A program made the position numbers and the translations under genes. Below are positions 17,982-27,758 of a stretch of 46,457 bases of DNA, piece by piece (within the stretch, counting starts at the first letter, position 1; every line of letters starts with the position of its first letter). The DNA is taken from positions 1 through 46,457 of the forward strand of contig PDIP01000074.1 of assembly GCA_002811645.1 (NCBI GenBank), given 5' to 3'. Source of the stretch: Corallochytrium limacisporum (Eukaryota; Opisthokonta). The notes under the pieces are model-generated. The model saw nothing but the letters and a program-made list of their open reading frames with translations. It was not told the origin of the DNA and ran no database searches.

Positions 17982-18719
17982 GGCTAGGAGAGTCGGCTTA
18001 GGTTCCGTTATGCTATATTATCGTATGTACAGTGCCTAAGCGTTCACAATGAAATGCGCATAACCTTGAAACTGTCGGTTCACACCACTTATCCTGTGAG
18101 CAGATTATCTCCCGGTTGTACCAAGGGTGTGTTGAATACCGTCCCGAGGTTAATTAATGTTTGGAATAGTACCGCACCCGACGATGTGGGCAATTCCACA
18201 AATACCAACACGTGATATCCAATAATTTAGATTAGAGTCCCAATTTTTCCACCGCAGTGCACGCGGGTGTGCAAAATCCAACCCTTCACGCACCGCTTCA
18301 TGTCTTGCTTTGGTTCCACGTAGCATCCACCGCAACCGATGCCAAGATTGAACCTCAAAGGCCACCTCCCAAAAAAAAAAACAATGCCAACCATCGCAGC
18401 TCAGCACGGCCCCGCAGTGGGCCCCCCGTTTTCCTCCCCTCTTGTCTGTCCTTCTCCTGACCCGGAGCTTAGTGCGCCAAAAATAATGCACGGGACAAAT
18501 TTTTTCCGTCGCTTAAAGGGGTAGGGACGAACGGGGGACCTGCCCCGTAAACACACACCACCACACACTTCGACAGGCGAGGGTACCGGACTCACTCAGC
18601 CCCACAACGGAGGGTGTCTCCCGGTGGTTGAGGTGATTTCAGTACTTCAGTACTGGATAAAAATTCCCCTCCGGTGAGGCGGGGAGGTTTGAGCGCCAGC
18701 AGAACAGGAAGGTTCCGGA

Positions 18720-18730
18720 GGGGGGGGGGG
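18720..18730 (+). repeat. G11 tract
   Basis: Eleven G, 739 bp upstream of VAP and read as C11 on the VAP sense strand. Confidence 0.8.
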
Positions 18731-18952
18731 CCATAAACGCTCGCAAGCGCGAGCTCTTTCGGTGCGGAAGAGTGGACGCCACGCCAGGCTCCCATGTTCC
18801 ATATTGAAAGAACGGCTTAAAAGAGTCTCGACAGCATAAAACTGTGTCCCAGAACGGAAATGACGAACACACACCAATTTTCCCTGGTGGTCCCCCCGCC
18901 CCCCACAAGCCGTGCGCTGCCAAAAGAAAGCAAAAGATAAGGGAAAAATCCG

Positions 18953-18963
18953 CCCCCCCCCCC
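18953..18963 (+). repeat. C11 tract
   Basis: Eleven C between VAP and GPX, on the GPX sense strand, about 1.1 kb before its start. Confidence 0.8.
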
Positions 18964-19052
18964 TCTCTTTTTTTCCAATCACCCACCCCATTTCAAAATA
19001 AGACCGGATATAAATATGCGAAACCGACAGCTTGCAGTGGATAGCTCCGTTA

Positions 19053-19070
19053 CCCCCCCCCCCAGGGGGG
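19053..19070 (+). repeat. C11-A-G6 tract
   Basis: Eleven C, one A and six G, the same palindromic form as at 7050-7066, on the GPX sense strand about 1.04 kb before its start. Confidence 0.8.
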
Positions 19071-20102
19071 TTCAGAGGCGGCGGGGGGAAGAGTGGAGGG
19101 AAGAAAACAAACGGATAACCGACTCCCGCGGAGCGGCTGGCCAAGGGTAAATGGGGGGAGTGACCGGATAGGTGGCTGGGTGATAGCTTGCGTTTGTCAT
19201 CGAATGGCTTGTATTGCTGCGAAGTGGCTTGTGTTTCGCGGATCCGTAGGGTATTTTATTCCTTCCCGTGGCATGCGGGGGGTGTTCTTTCAGCGGTGCT
19301 CTCTACCCATTTCAAGGGGAACGGAACATTGGCAGATTCGGGTCGGACGGTGAGAAAGTGCCCCGTACAACCCATATAGAAAAGATAACCTGAAGGGACC
19401 AGAAAAGGTTTTGGCTATGACAAAACGAAATCACCTGACCGGCAGCAAATTATCACTTGAGAGCGAGTACTATACTGCTGTGCCCAGCCCTTCCCTTCCC
19501 TACATTTCGTTCATCAAACCCGCCTCCTGTGCCACCTGGTTTGTGTTTAGTCCTGCAGTGTAATACTCTGAGGGGCACTGTGTATTTCTTCGTGTTCTTC
19601 ATCGTCAGCGGATGTACGCTATAATGGATATACTGTATTTTGGTCTGAGTTTTTGGATAGGTCGGTTTGGATATGTGGTGATACTTTCATTGGGCGGCGT
19701 GATTCTCGCCTGCCGGCTCTCGTTCGTTCGGACAGATCTTTCGGTGGGGGTGTGTGTCATATAAAGCAGGCAAACGGTCATCGGAACCTTGTGACGTGAG
19801 ACGAAGTTTTCATCGTAGTGAGGAGGACCACGGCTTCTCAACGCGGGTGTGGAATAGGTGTGGAACCTACAAGGTTTTTCCTTCGAATGGATCACGGACT
19901 AAAGTGTCCGGTACGTATGCAACCCGGCGAAGATAGGGTGAGAGAATTGCCACCCGACTGGTGGGTCTGTAGACCTGCGCACAGCGGGTACTACTGCACA
20001 CCGTACAATGCTGTGGGGACGGGCACTGGTGCAGCAGACGAGTAAAGGTCGCTGGCGTGTTCTAGTGCAGTATTTTTGACAGAGTTTGAAAACAACCCCG
20101 CG

Positions 20103-20798
20103 ATGGCAAGTCTGTTCCGACAACGACTGTCGAGCGGCTCGCGATGGGCAGCCAGTGTAGGACGAGGAGCACTGAAATCCCCGTCCAGCTACAAGAACGT
20201 CGGGTGTGGCGTAGGCACGTTTACATCCATTGGGTGGAACTCTCAGAATTTCATAATTCGTTGCGAGTCAAGTAAAACAGGCTTGACCGCCGAAGACATC
20301 GAAAACATGACTTTTTACGAATTTAAGTCGAAGACCCTCGAAGGCGAGGACTTCGACTTTGCCTCTCTGCAGGGCAAGACCGTTATTGTTGTCAACGTGG
20401 CCTCCAAGTGAGGCAAGACTGACATCAGTTACAAGCAACTCGTCGAACTTTATACCAAGTACCATGAGCATGGTCTGGAAATTATTGCCTTTCCCTGCAA
20501 CCAGTTTGGTGGTCAGGAACCCGGAACTCCCGCGGAAATTCGTGAGTTTGTGAAGGGCTACGGCGTTGAGTTCACCATGATGGAGAAGATCGACGTTAAG
20601 GGTAAGAACCAGGACCCTATTTACGCCTGGCTCACCCATGAGAAGAAGGGAATCCTTGGTACTGCTCTGATCAAGTGGAACTTTACAAAGTTCATTGTCG
20701 ATTCAAAGGGTACTGTTCTTAGGCGCCTCGGTCCTAATGAGGAGCCCAACAAGGGAGAGCCCTTGATCAAGGAACTCCTTGGCCTGGGTAAAGAGTAG
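20103..20798 (+). CDS. Selenocysteine-containing glutathione peroxidase (GPX4-like)
   Basis: This 231 aa peroxidase has an in-frame TGA at 20409-20411 exactly where selenocysteine sits in animal GPX4 (VNVASK-U-GKT). Reading TGA as Sec103 restores one continuous family-length protein: conserved Gln (FGGQEP, about 138), Trp-Asn (KWNFTKF, about 192-193) and FPCNQFGGQEPG complete the catalytic tetrad. It lacks the dimer-interface loop of tetrameric GPX1-type enzymes, so it is monomeric GPX4/PHGPx style, reducing lipid hydroperoxides and H2O2. The ATG at 20103 is used. The first about 55 residues (FRQRLSSGSRW, arginine and serine rich, few acids) look like a mitochondrial presequence. TAG ends the gene. 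Genes nearby use TGA as stop, so recoding needs a SECIS, and a candidate lies at 21013-21085. Conventional pipelines would split it into two fragments. Confidence 0.95.
20409..20411 (+). other. Recoded UGA (selenocysteine codon)
   Basis: A TGA codon stands between AAG (Lys) and GGC (Gly) at the catalytic position of the peroxidase. The frame continues for 128 conserved codons to TAG. The upstream and downstream parts are both in the same frame, so no indel is needed. Confidence 0.93.
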
Positions 20799-21012
20799 GT
20801 CAATCACTAACTTTAGTGGACGGGGAATAGCACAACGCAAAAATGATTGAAAGCCCGCTGCAAGAGGCTGGTGTACTCACCACTGAGGACCGGGATCAGG
20901 TTTTGGAAACTGAAGGAATGCAACCTAAATGGGGCTGCAGTAAACGGGGTCACAATGAATTACGTGTTCGTTTGTAGGAATGTAGATCTCTCTGAAGCGG
21001 ACATTGTCATCA

Positions 21013-21085
21013 ATGCCTAGCTTCTTCCGTGACGAAGGTGGAGGAAACCTTACAAGGCTCCACTCTTCTGACACATTTGGGTCTG
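21013..21085 (+). promoter_or_regulatory. Candidate type II SECIS element
   Basis: This hairpin is 231 nt after the GPX stop codon, on the same strand. The 5' core is GUGA (21029-21032, fitting the RUGA consensus) and the 3' core is UGAC (21069-21072), able to form the tandem G.A pairs. Between them stem II has ten pairs: 21034-21037 with 21068-21065 and 21038-21043 with 21063-21058, with one bulged U at 21064. The unpaired AAA (21045-21047) comes 12 nt after the GUGA, the standard distance, and a three-pair mini-stem (CCU/AGG, loop UACA) above it makes it type II. Helix I below the core is weak by eye. Confidence 0.8.
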
Positions 21086-22536
21086 GTATCTTTTTACGCT
21101 TTGAAAAGCAGCTGGAGCATTGAGGTTCACCGTTTTCTTTGACAAGTTGCTTGCGGTGCCTTGATTTGCTACCGGACTGTGAGTAAGACCCAAAGTTTTG
21201 CTGAGCTAAGTCTGAGATTCGTTGTCGACCATCATGGAAGACAATTTTTTCTATGTGCTCCCCTGACGGTGGAAGCAAAACGACATGAGTTCCGCAATGT
21301 CAGTTCCTTCATGTTCGCCGTTGCTGGGACAAGATATTTGCCTGTGCTTACAGTTGTTTCTGCGATCTGTTACATCATAATTCTCGCTTTCTAATCACTT
21401 CGGTTTTCAATCAGTGTCCCCAGCAGATCACACAGCAGAGACATCAAGAATAGCACGGCATCTTGTCTTGCAGCCTCGAGTACAATCACTCCATCTCGTA
21501 TGTTACTCAGCTGAGATAACTCTCTTCGTGACCTTTGCCCAATTCCACTTTGTTGAAAGAGTGTCGTTCACTCTAGGACCAGTCAACCACTTGGGGCCAT
21601 TTCTTGTATTAATAGAAATAGAAATACTAGAAACCAGTTTCCTGAGTCCCCTTTTGCAACACCCACCCCCGGGAGACCCGTGGTTCCTCGATCCCCAAAA
21701 TCTCCGCGGTGACCAGTCCGAGACGGGAAGCGAGAGAAGCCTAGGACCTGAGTGAAATCCATTAAAACCTGGCAGAGGGATAGACAAAATTCACGTGGTT
21801 CCGCAAACAGCCCGCGCAAGAATCCCCTCTCTATGGACCAGCAGAAAAAGGCAAGGTCGATTGCCGATGACATTTTGCTATACTTTCACTATGGAAAAGA
21901 CAAAGTGTGCTCTGACTGTGCACGACCGTAAAATGTACATTCCGCCGTAGCCATCTCGCACAACTCCAGGGCGCGCGGGTCGATGATCTCTCAGTGTACA
22001 TGCGAGGATGCTTATGGTGATGATCATGATGGTCTTAACGCTACTACTAAACAAATTGTTTTGATAACGTATCAGTACCCTCTCATATCCATTAGCACCT
22101 AACAGAAGTAAGAGTTTGTTGATGAGGGATGTATTACACAACACATACGCTGTCACGCTCCACAGGGATGGCGTGTTCGGTCCGGACGAGCTCTTTGGAA
22201 CTAACAGAGAACATCATTCGTGATGATTGTGATTCTTTACGTCAATAATAAAACCACCAGCAATCATGCCGGCCCCTTGGTTGGTCATGACGAAGAGAGC
22301 ACGCATGTTTAATACTTCATCCCCGCAGCTTTCTAAAGCACTGCGAGGAGGCCCGTCAGATTCACAGCCTGCTACTCCTTTTTGTCTGATGGCTCACTCT
22401 ATGGCCGGTGCGAGATTCTCAGCATCCACAAAAAGGGTGAGTTGTGGTGAACTTTGCAGGAGGGGGGCCAAACTTTAGAAGGGGCCAGAGAGTCACGGGG
22501 TGTTGACCATGCCTTGTCCTGCAGAGCCTGCCTCAA

Positions 22537-22547
22537 CCCCCCCCCCC
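22537..22547 (+). repeat. C11 tract
   Basis: Eleven C in the long region between GPX and the carrier gene, sense-strand to the carrier but 2.2 kb away. Confidence 0.8.
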
Positions 22548-23700
22548 AACCCCACGGTGTGGTGTCTTCAGTAGAGATCCGGACCGAAATTTTGACACGG
22601 ATCTGGTATTCGATCACAGATGTCGATTTGTCCGCTTCCAAACGATGAAATACTTCTTGAGGTCGGAGATTAGACACTTTCCTCGCGTGGTCTACGTTTC
22701 TGACCTACAGGGTCCGCCAAGATACACCCTGCGCCTCCTCCCCCAACCCTCCAACACTCCCCATCAAGGTTTTGTGTTCTGGCTCGCCCAAAATCGTAGC
22801 AGTGAGAGGCGTACGGACCGCGCGGGGGTATTTTTAGACATATGTTTAGTACTGAACGAACAGACTGTTTTTCTTTCTTGCGCTTTTTTATCGATGAGGG
22901 GCTTTGGGGCGGGCATAACTAACCCACCCCTCCCGCTTACACATCACACTGTCGACACCATTTTGTGTGTAGGACTGCTTGCAGGTCTGTTATCCGTCAG
23001 TTATCCTTCAATTGTCCCTCATTGTCCGACGTTCCCAAACCAGCGTACAACCAGAGACACAACTGGTAGTGTACAACGCAACGCAACGCCACAACATCAA
23101 CACGCCCACTGACATTTGCGCGTACACGTATGCAGACACACTTAGTCACCTCAGCACCACTGCTTTGTTGGTAGCATGCCGAGTGCGGCACTGACTTGGG
23201 TGCTGGTGATCCGTGGTACGAAAGACAGTGGAGAACCATCTCCCGCCAGCGCTATGAATGCTGTACTATTGATAGGTGGGTAATCTTGGCCAGATTCCCC
23301 GACAAAACGCGCTACATGTTTGATGTCCATCTCATAATAACTCCCTTGCGGGCCTCACGTCAGTTTGCGCTCCTTCTTGCGTGGAGAATTGGGAACGCAC
23401 CATGCACAGTCGCACTAACAATCTCGCCTGTGCATCTCTCCCATCTTTCGTCCCTACACCGAGATCAGTGCCTAATTCTGCACTCGCTCCCCCTTTTCCT
23501 GTGATCAGAAAGATCAACCGCTATCAAAATCCTCCTCTGTGGTCACGACCGGTCTGATTTACTATAGCCGAAGTACTGGTTTTCGGGGAGCCGAAAGGCC
23601 TCAAAGGACCCGATCAAGTTTAGAACGATTTCGTTTCCTCCTTTCGCAGCCAAAGAAGAAGGAAAAGTAAAAACTCGAACCCCCACCTCGGGGGACCCCC

Positions 23701-23710
23701 GGGGGGGGGG
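23701..23710 (+). repeat. G10 tract
   Basis: Ten G preceded by GGGGACCCCC, giving a self-complementary GC block about 1 kb before the carrier gene. Confidence 0.8.
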
Positions 23711-23831
23711 CAGCGACGGGAACTGGGAAAAAAAGCCATTCGTGGAGGGCTGCGACAAACGCGGGAAGGGAGGGGGCCCAAGTATATCGTGCGCTGCATT
23801 TCCACGCTCCCCTTCCCTCGCCCACCAACAA

Positions 23832-23853
23832 CCCCCCCCCCCCAAAAAAAAAA
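23832..23853 (+). repeat. C12-A10 tract
   Basis: Twelve C followed by ten A, 872 bp upstream of the carrier start and on its sense strand. Confidence 0.85.
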
Positions 23854-24714
23854 TATCAACTAAAACTGTCTCATATGTTCAGAACAGGCCTTGGTCCATG
23901 GGAGAGGTTCACAGGCGCTTGGATGCGCTGGGAAAGCGTCGCGCAGCCACAGCAGCAGCAGCCCTTCCTCCCAAGCCTCCCCCTCGCGGGGACCGGGGGA
24001 ACGTTCTACCCAATTTTCTTAGTTGACACGTACCGTTCTATTGGCTTGTCACGGTGTAGTATTCGGCCGTTGAGGTTCCTATTCATCACCACAAAGCCAT
24101 CCTGCAAAAGAAGAACAGTGCACGCGGAGAAGTTATGATTTCCTTCCTCTTTTTGGCCAAAACTTGAGACAGCCATCCGCCCTTCGGGCGCTGACACAGA
24201 CACAGGACAGGAAGCGCGCGTTTTCCAGTACCACCTTTATGCTGCGGTGTTTCACTTCGAGCTGACTGTCCCATTGCACTCGGCGTGTGTGTGTTCGGAT
24301 TGGCATGTTGACCAATTTCTCTTTGGTCTTTTGGTGAGTGCAGCAAAGAAAACGAAAAAGCGTGTGATTACGGCACCGGCTGGCAAATAGGAAAACAGAG
24401 AGACACTGAGCAAGCGCAACAGGACGGGCGGCGGGCCACGATATCAAGTGCTGGCGCACTCGCGGGCACTCGCGAAGCAATGTGACTCTAGTCGAAAACA
24501 GTGCTATCGACTCTTGACTGTCTGTCGGACACATCGGTGCAGTTGGCACAGCTCAGGGGGAATCAGATCAATCGCGGTTGGTTCATGGATCGAAGAGGCT
24601 ATGACAAGACGATAAGGTGACGTCATAGGAAGTCGACCACCACAAAACACAACAGCAATCAGCTCGCACAAACCAGTCGCTAGTTCATTCACCCAGTCTC
24701 TTACACCAACAAGC

Positions 24715-25602
24715 ATGGAACAGTTTGCCACTGGTGCTCTTGCGGGGATGTCCGCCACCTGCGTCATCCAGCCCATCGATCTGGTCAAGACCCGGTTGCA
24801 GATCCAAAAGTCTCTTGGTGGTGAGATGCGGGGGCCCATCCAGACCTTTGTCGGTGTGATTAGGGAAGAAGGGTTCCTTGGTCTGTACTCCGGCCTTAGC
24901 GCTGCTCTGTTCCGCCAGCTTACGTATACGGGTACTCGTCTCGGTATCTTCACCTTCGGTATGGACAAACTCACCGCCAAGATGGGTGCTGACAACATCC
25001 AGTTCTATCACCGCGCCGGGCTTGGTCTGTTCGCCGGTGCCTGCGGAGCCATTGCTGGAAACCCTGCCGAGGTCGCTCTGGTGCGCATGACCGCCGATGG
25101 TCGCCTGCCGCCCGCTGAGCGCCGTAACTACAAGTCCGTTTTTGATGCCTTGATTCGTGTCGTAAGGGAGGAGGGTGTCCTGCGGCTGTGGCGTGGTGTG
25201 TCTCCCACCGTGGCCCGTGCTATGCTTCTGAACGCCGCCCAGCTTGCCACCTATTCACAAGCTAAGGCTATGCTCCAGCGCAAATTTAGCTTCCCCGAGG
25301 GTGTTCCCCTGCATCTGACTGCTTCCACCATGTCCGGCCTGTGCGCTTCCTTTGTATCCTTGCCCGCAGACATCGTCAAGACACGCGTCCAGAATGCCCG
25401 TGTCATCGACGGCAAGCCAGAATACTCCGGCAATGTCGACGCCGCCATGAAGATGATCCGCAAAGAAGGTTTCTTCTCCCTGTGGACCGGTTTCCCCACC
25501 TTCTTCGTACGTATCGGTGGTCACACCATCCTCACGTTCCTGTTCCTTGAACAGATTCGCGGATTCGTTAAAGCTCAGAAGGAGAAGGCCGCATCCAAGT
25601 AA
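24715..25602 (+). CDS. Mitochondrial 2-oxoglutarate/malate carrier (SLC25A11 type)
   Basis: The 295 aa product has the three tandem repeats of the mitochondrial carrier family, each with the Px[D/E]xx[K/R] signature: PIDLVKTRLQ (about 20), PAEVALVRM (about 117, with the unusual second-repeat form typical of this subfamily) and PADIVKTRVQ (about 217). The segment GNPAEVALVRMTADGRLPP, then NAAQLATYSQAK, is nearly diagnostic for the oxoglutarate carrier, as are NARVIDGKPEY and FFSLWTGF. It should exchange cytosolic malate for matrix 2-oxoglutarate across the inner membrane (malate-aspartate shuttle), with six transmembrane helices. No presequence, as usual. The ATG at 24715 (AAGCATGG) starts the family-length protein, about 19 residues shorter at the N-terminus than the human one. 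Codon usage is highly biased, suggesting strong expression. Convergent with ACAT. Confidence 0.95.
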   Translation: MEQFATGALAGMSATCVIQPIDLVKTRLQIQKSLGGEMRGPIQTFVGVIREEGFLGLYSGLSAALFRQLTYTGTRLGIFTFGMDKLTAKMGADNIQFYHRAGLGLFAGACGAIAGNPAEVALVRMTADGRLPPAERRNYKSVFDALIRVVREEGVLRLWRGVSPTVARAMLLNAAQLATYSQAKAMLQRKFSFPEGVPLHLTASTMSGLCASFVSLPADIVKTRVQNARVIDGKPEYSGNVDAAMKMIRKEGFFSLWTGFPTFFVRIGGHTILTFLFLEQIRGFVKAQKEKAASK

Positions 25603-26474
25603 ATGATATCTAAACTTCACCAGGGTCTGCTTTGGAAAGGAGACACCTCTTCCATCCATGAAGACGGTCCTCTTTGTGAAAGAGAGCCACGACCACCCGG
25701 AATTGATACTAACTAGGTTCCTTTAGTGCATATGTTTCGGGTTTCCATCGCATCCCCACAGAGGGGCAGACCATCGGGGAGGGTTGTGGAGGTACCCACG
25801 AAAGCCATCTGAGCAATACAAGCTGGCTCTACTGCTGCAACACAAGTACCCCAGGCTTAGTCCGTGCAGCGTTGCCACTCAGGGCATAATCCACGACAAA
25901 CCATCTCACCGCAAGCAACACATTCCCGCACCTTTCACCTCCTTTCCTTCCTTTCATGCACATCCATCATCATGGAAAAAAAAACTATGTGCCCATCGTA
26001 AGACAGTGTGCTTGTGAGGAGCAGTGGATGAGGCCGCCGGTAATAGCAGCAGGGGCATATCCCACGGGAAATGGAGCACTCCATGAACCAACCAGCGCGG
26101 ATTCAACCAGACACCTTCAGAACTGTGTACAATCATCCATTGGGAAATCAGTTGTCTATGCTACACAAACGGAAAAACATTTCGATGCATCCTGATTGTT
26201 CACGTCACCATGTTCATCACCACCAACACATCCACTTTATCACTGTTTTCCACTTTCTAAAAGCATTTCGTTCCTACCAGCCTTAGACACATCTTCCTTT
26301 CGAATGCCAACTAGTTCTGTCAACTTTGATTTTACGAGTACCCAGTTCAAGCCACAAGCAATTGGGAAGCTACTGCGTCAACCTTGATGGGGAATTTGTT
26401 TATAGGTAGTGCTATTGAGAATGGGTCCTATCGGACTAAAACGAAAAAAATCATGGGAGAAGATGTGCAGAAAC
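25603..26474. other. Intergenic region between convergent carrier and thiolase genes
   Basis: This is the 3' side of both genes. It contains CT-rich and CATCATCAC-rich stretches (about 26190-26235) but no gene or clear RNA. Confidence 0.4.
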
Positions 26475-27671
26475 TTAGAGTCTCAGGTTCTCCAGGATGA
26501 TGGCAGAAGCGCCACCGCCGCCGTTGCAGATCGCAGCGCAGCCGAACTTTTCGCCCCGCTGCATCATGGCGTGCGCTAGAGTGCCGGTGATGCGGCAGCC
26601 CGAGCTACCGATGGGATGACCCAAAGATACAGCGCCACCGTTCACGTTTACCTTGCTGGCATCCAGGCCCAGCAACTTCAAGTTAGCCAGAGCGACCACA
26701 CTGAAAGCCTCGTTAAACTCCCACAGGCCAATATCCTCCTTCTTCAGGTTGAAGGTGGTCAGAGCCTTCTCGACGGCCAGAGCAGGGGCAGTGGGGAAGT
26801 CAATGGGGGCCTTCTCGGCGTTGCCATAGCCAATTATACGGGCAATCGGCTTCACGCCCATGGCATCGGCCTTCTCCCTACTCATCAGTACCATGGCACT
26901 GGCACCGTCGTTGATAGGGGAGGCGTTACCAGCAGTCACGGTACCATTCTTCTTGAAGACGGACTTGAGGCTACGGAACTTCTCCTTGTTCAGGTGCTTG
27001 TATTCCTCATCCTCATCAACGACAACTTCCTTGCCGCGCTTCTCAACGATAACCGGAACGACCTCTTCCTTGAACTTGCCCTCAGCCCAGGCCTTTTCGG
27101 CACGCTCATAGCTCATCAGAGCGTAGTCGTCCTGCTGCTCACGGGTGAATCCCATGACTTCGGCGGTGTTCTCGCCGCAAATACCCATGTGATACTGGCC
27201 GTAGACATCGGTCAGACCGTCCTTGAGGATACCGTCCACAATTCCAGTGCCACCGAGACGGAAGCCATCACGACCGTGCTCCATGTAATGAGGTACCAGG
27301 CTCATGTTCTCCATGCCACCGGACACGACAATGTCAAAGTTACCGAGGGCAATGTCCTGGGCACCGTAGATGATGGACTGCATACCGGAAGAGCAGACCT
27401 TATTGACGGTAATGCAGACAGTGGAATCCTCACATCCGGCGCCCTTAGCCGCCTGACGAGCAGGAGCCTGGCCCATGCCAGCGCTGATCACGTTACCCAT
27501 CACAACCTGCTGTACATCCTTGGGTTCAATGCCAGCCTTCTTGAGGGCACCGGTGATAGCAGCAGCACCGAGGTGAGGAGCGGGCACGCTGCTCAGGCTC
27601 TTCAAAAAGGAGCCGACGGGGGTGCGGGCAGCACTGGCGATAACCACTTCGCGGAGTCCGTGTAGAGCCAT
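26475..27671 (-). CDS. ACAT1: Acetyl-CoA C-acetyltransferase (thiolase)
   Basis: The 398 aa thiolase condenses two acetyl-CoA into acetoacetyl-CoA (mevalonate/sterol route) or runs the reverse reaction in ketone and isoleucine breakdown. The start of the fold is EVVIASAARTPVGSFLKSL. The acyl-accepting Cys is in NKVCSSGMQS (about residue 93). NEAFSVVALANLK, the His block GGAVSLGHPIGSSGCR and the second catalytic Cys in CAAICNGGGGASA complete the thiolase signatures. The insert with DEDEEYKHLNKEKF matches the human ACAT1 pattern (EDEEYKR). The ATG at 27671 gives a form with almost no presequence. The in-frame codons upstream (27672-27755) look like a mitochondrial presequence but lack ATG (see the separate entry). 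No PTS1 is evident (ends NLRL). Confidence 0.95.
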   Translation of the reverse strand: MALHGLREVVIASAARTPVGSFLKSLSSVPAPHLGAAAITGALKKAGIEPKDVQQVVMGNVISAGMGQAPARQAAKGAGCEDSTVCITVNKVCSSGMQSIIYGAQDIALGNFDIVVSGGMENMSLVPHYMEHGRDGFRLGGTGIVDGILKDGLTDVYGQYHMGICGENTAEVMGFTREQQDDYALMSYERAEKAWAEGKFKEEVVPVIVEKRGKEVVVDEDEEYKHLNKEKFRSLKSVFKKNGTVTAGNASPINDGASAMVLMSREKADAMGVKPIARIIGYGNAEKAPIDFPTAPALAVEKALTTFNLKKEDIGLWEFNEAFSVVALANLKLLGLDASKVNVNGGAVSLGHPIGSSGCRITGTLAHAMMQRGEKFGCAAICNGGGGASAIILENLRL

Positions 27672-27755
27672 ATTGATTTCTGTTGGTTGTGCTTTCTTTG
27701 GAAATCCTATGAGGCAATTCCGTAAACGTAGCAATGTGCTCGCCAACAGCCCACT
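27672..27755 (-). other. In-frame presequence-like leader before the thiolase ATG
   Basis: Between an in-frame TAA (27756-27758) and the ATG at 27671 lie 28 open codons that read STLLRLRNCLIGFPKKAQPT in the middle. This is arginine, lysine and leucine rich with no acidic residue until a Glu close to the ATG, typical of a mitochondrial targeting helix. No ATG is present. CTG (27749-27747) or TTG (27746-27744) could initiate. An upstream exon supplying the ATG is the alternative. Confidence 0.35.
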
Positions 27756-27758
27756 TTA

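Larger units (their letters stand above)
17982..20102. other. Long divergent intergenic region VAP/GPX with C-tracts
   Basis: About 2.1 kb between two divergent genes. It holds a G11 run at 18720-18730, C11 runs at 18953-18963 and 19053-19063 (the latter followed by A and G6), an A10 run near 18372 and ACACACCACCACACAC near 18551. A CATATAAAG motif at about 19757 could be a TATA-like element about 345 bp before GPX. No convincing gene is seen. Confidence 0.45.
20799..24714. other. Long intergenic region: GPX 3' UTR then gene-free DNA
   Basis: The first about 300 nt are the likely GPX 3' UTR with the SECIS-like hairpin. A small hairpin CACTAACTTTAGTG lies at about 20805. The remaining 3.4 kb has no supported gene. 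It holds C11 at 22537-22547, G10 at 23701-23710 and C12A10 at 23832-23853. A short frame at 22266-22478 has a presequence-like start and a consensus donor (GGGTGAGT near 22436) but no recognisable second exon. Confidence 0.45.

Noticed and set aside
20843-20900. Earlier ATGA at 20843 as SECIS core
   Set aside because: The following sequence (TTGAAAGCCCGC) has no complementary arm at the right distance and no matching 3' GA core. The GUGA at 21029 fits far better.
20925-21278. Minus-strand frame of 117 codons over the GPX 3' UTR
   Set aside because: It overlaps the SECIS-like hairpin, lacks recognisable motifs and has uneven composition. The plus-strand explanation is better.
22266-22478. Short frame with presequence-like start and consensus GTGAGT donor
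   Set aside because: No acceptor leads to a recognisable second exon in the following 2 kb, so a gene is not supported.
26616-27665. Plus-strand frame of 349 codons opposite the thiolase
   Set aside because: It is the antisense shadow of a highly conserved, codon-biased gene. No motif is seen on that strand.
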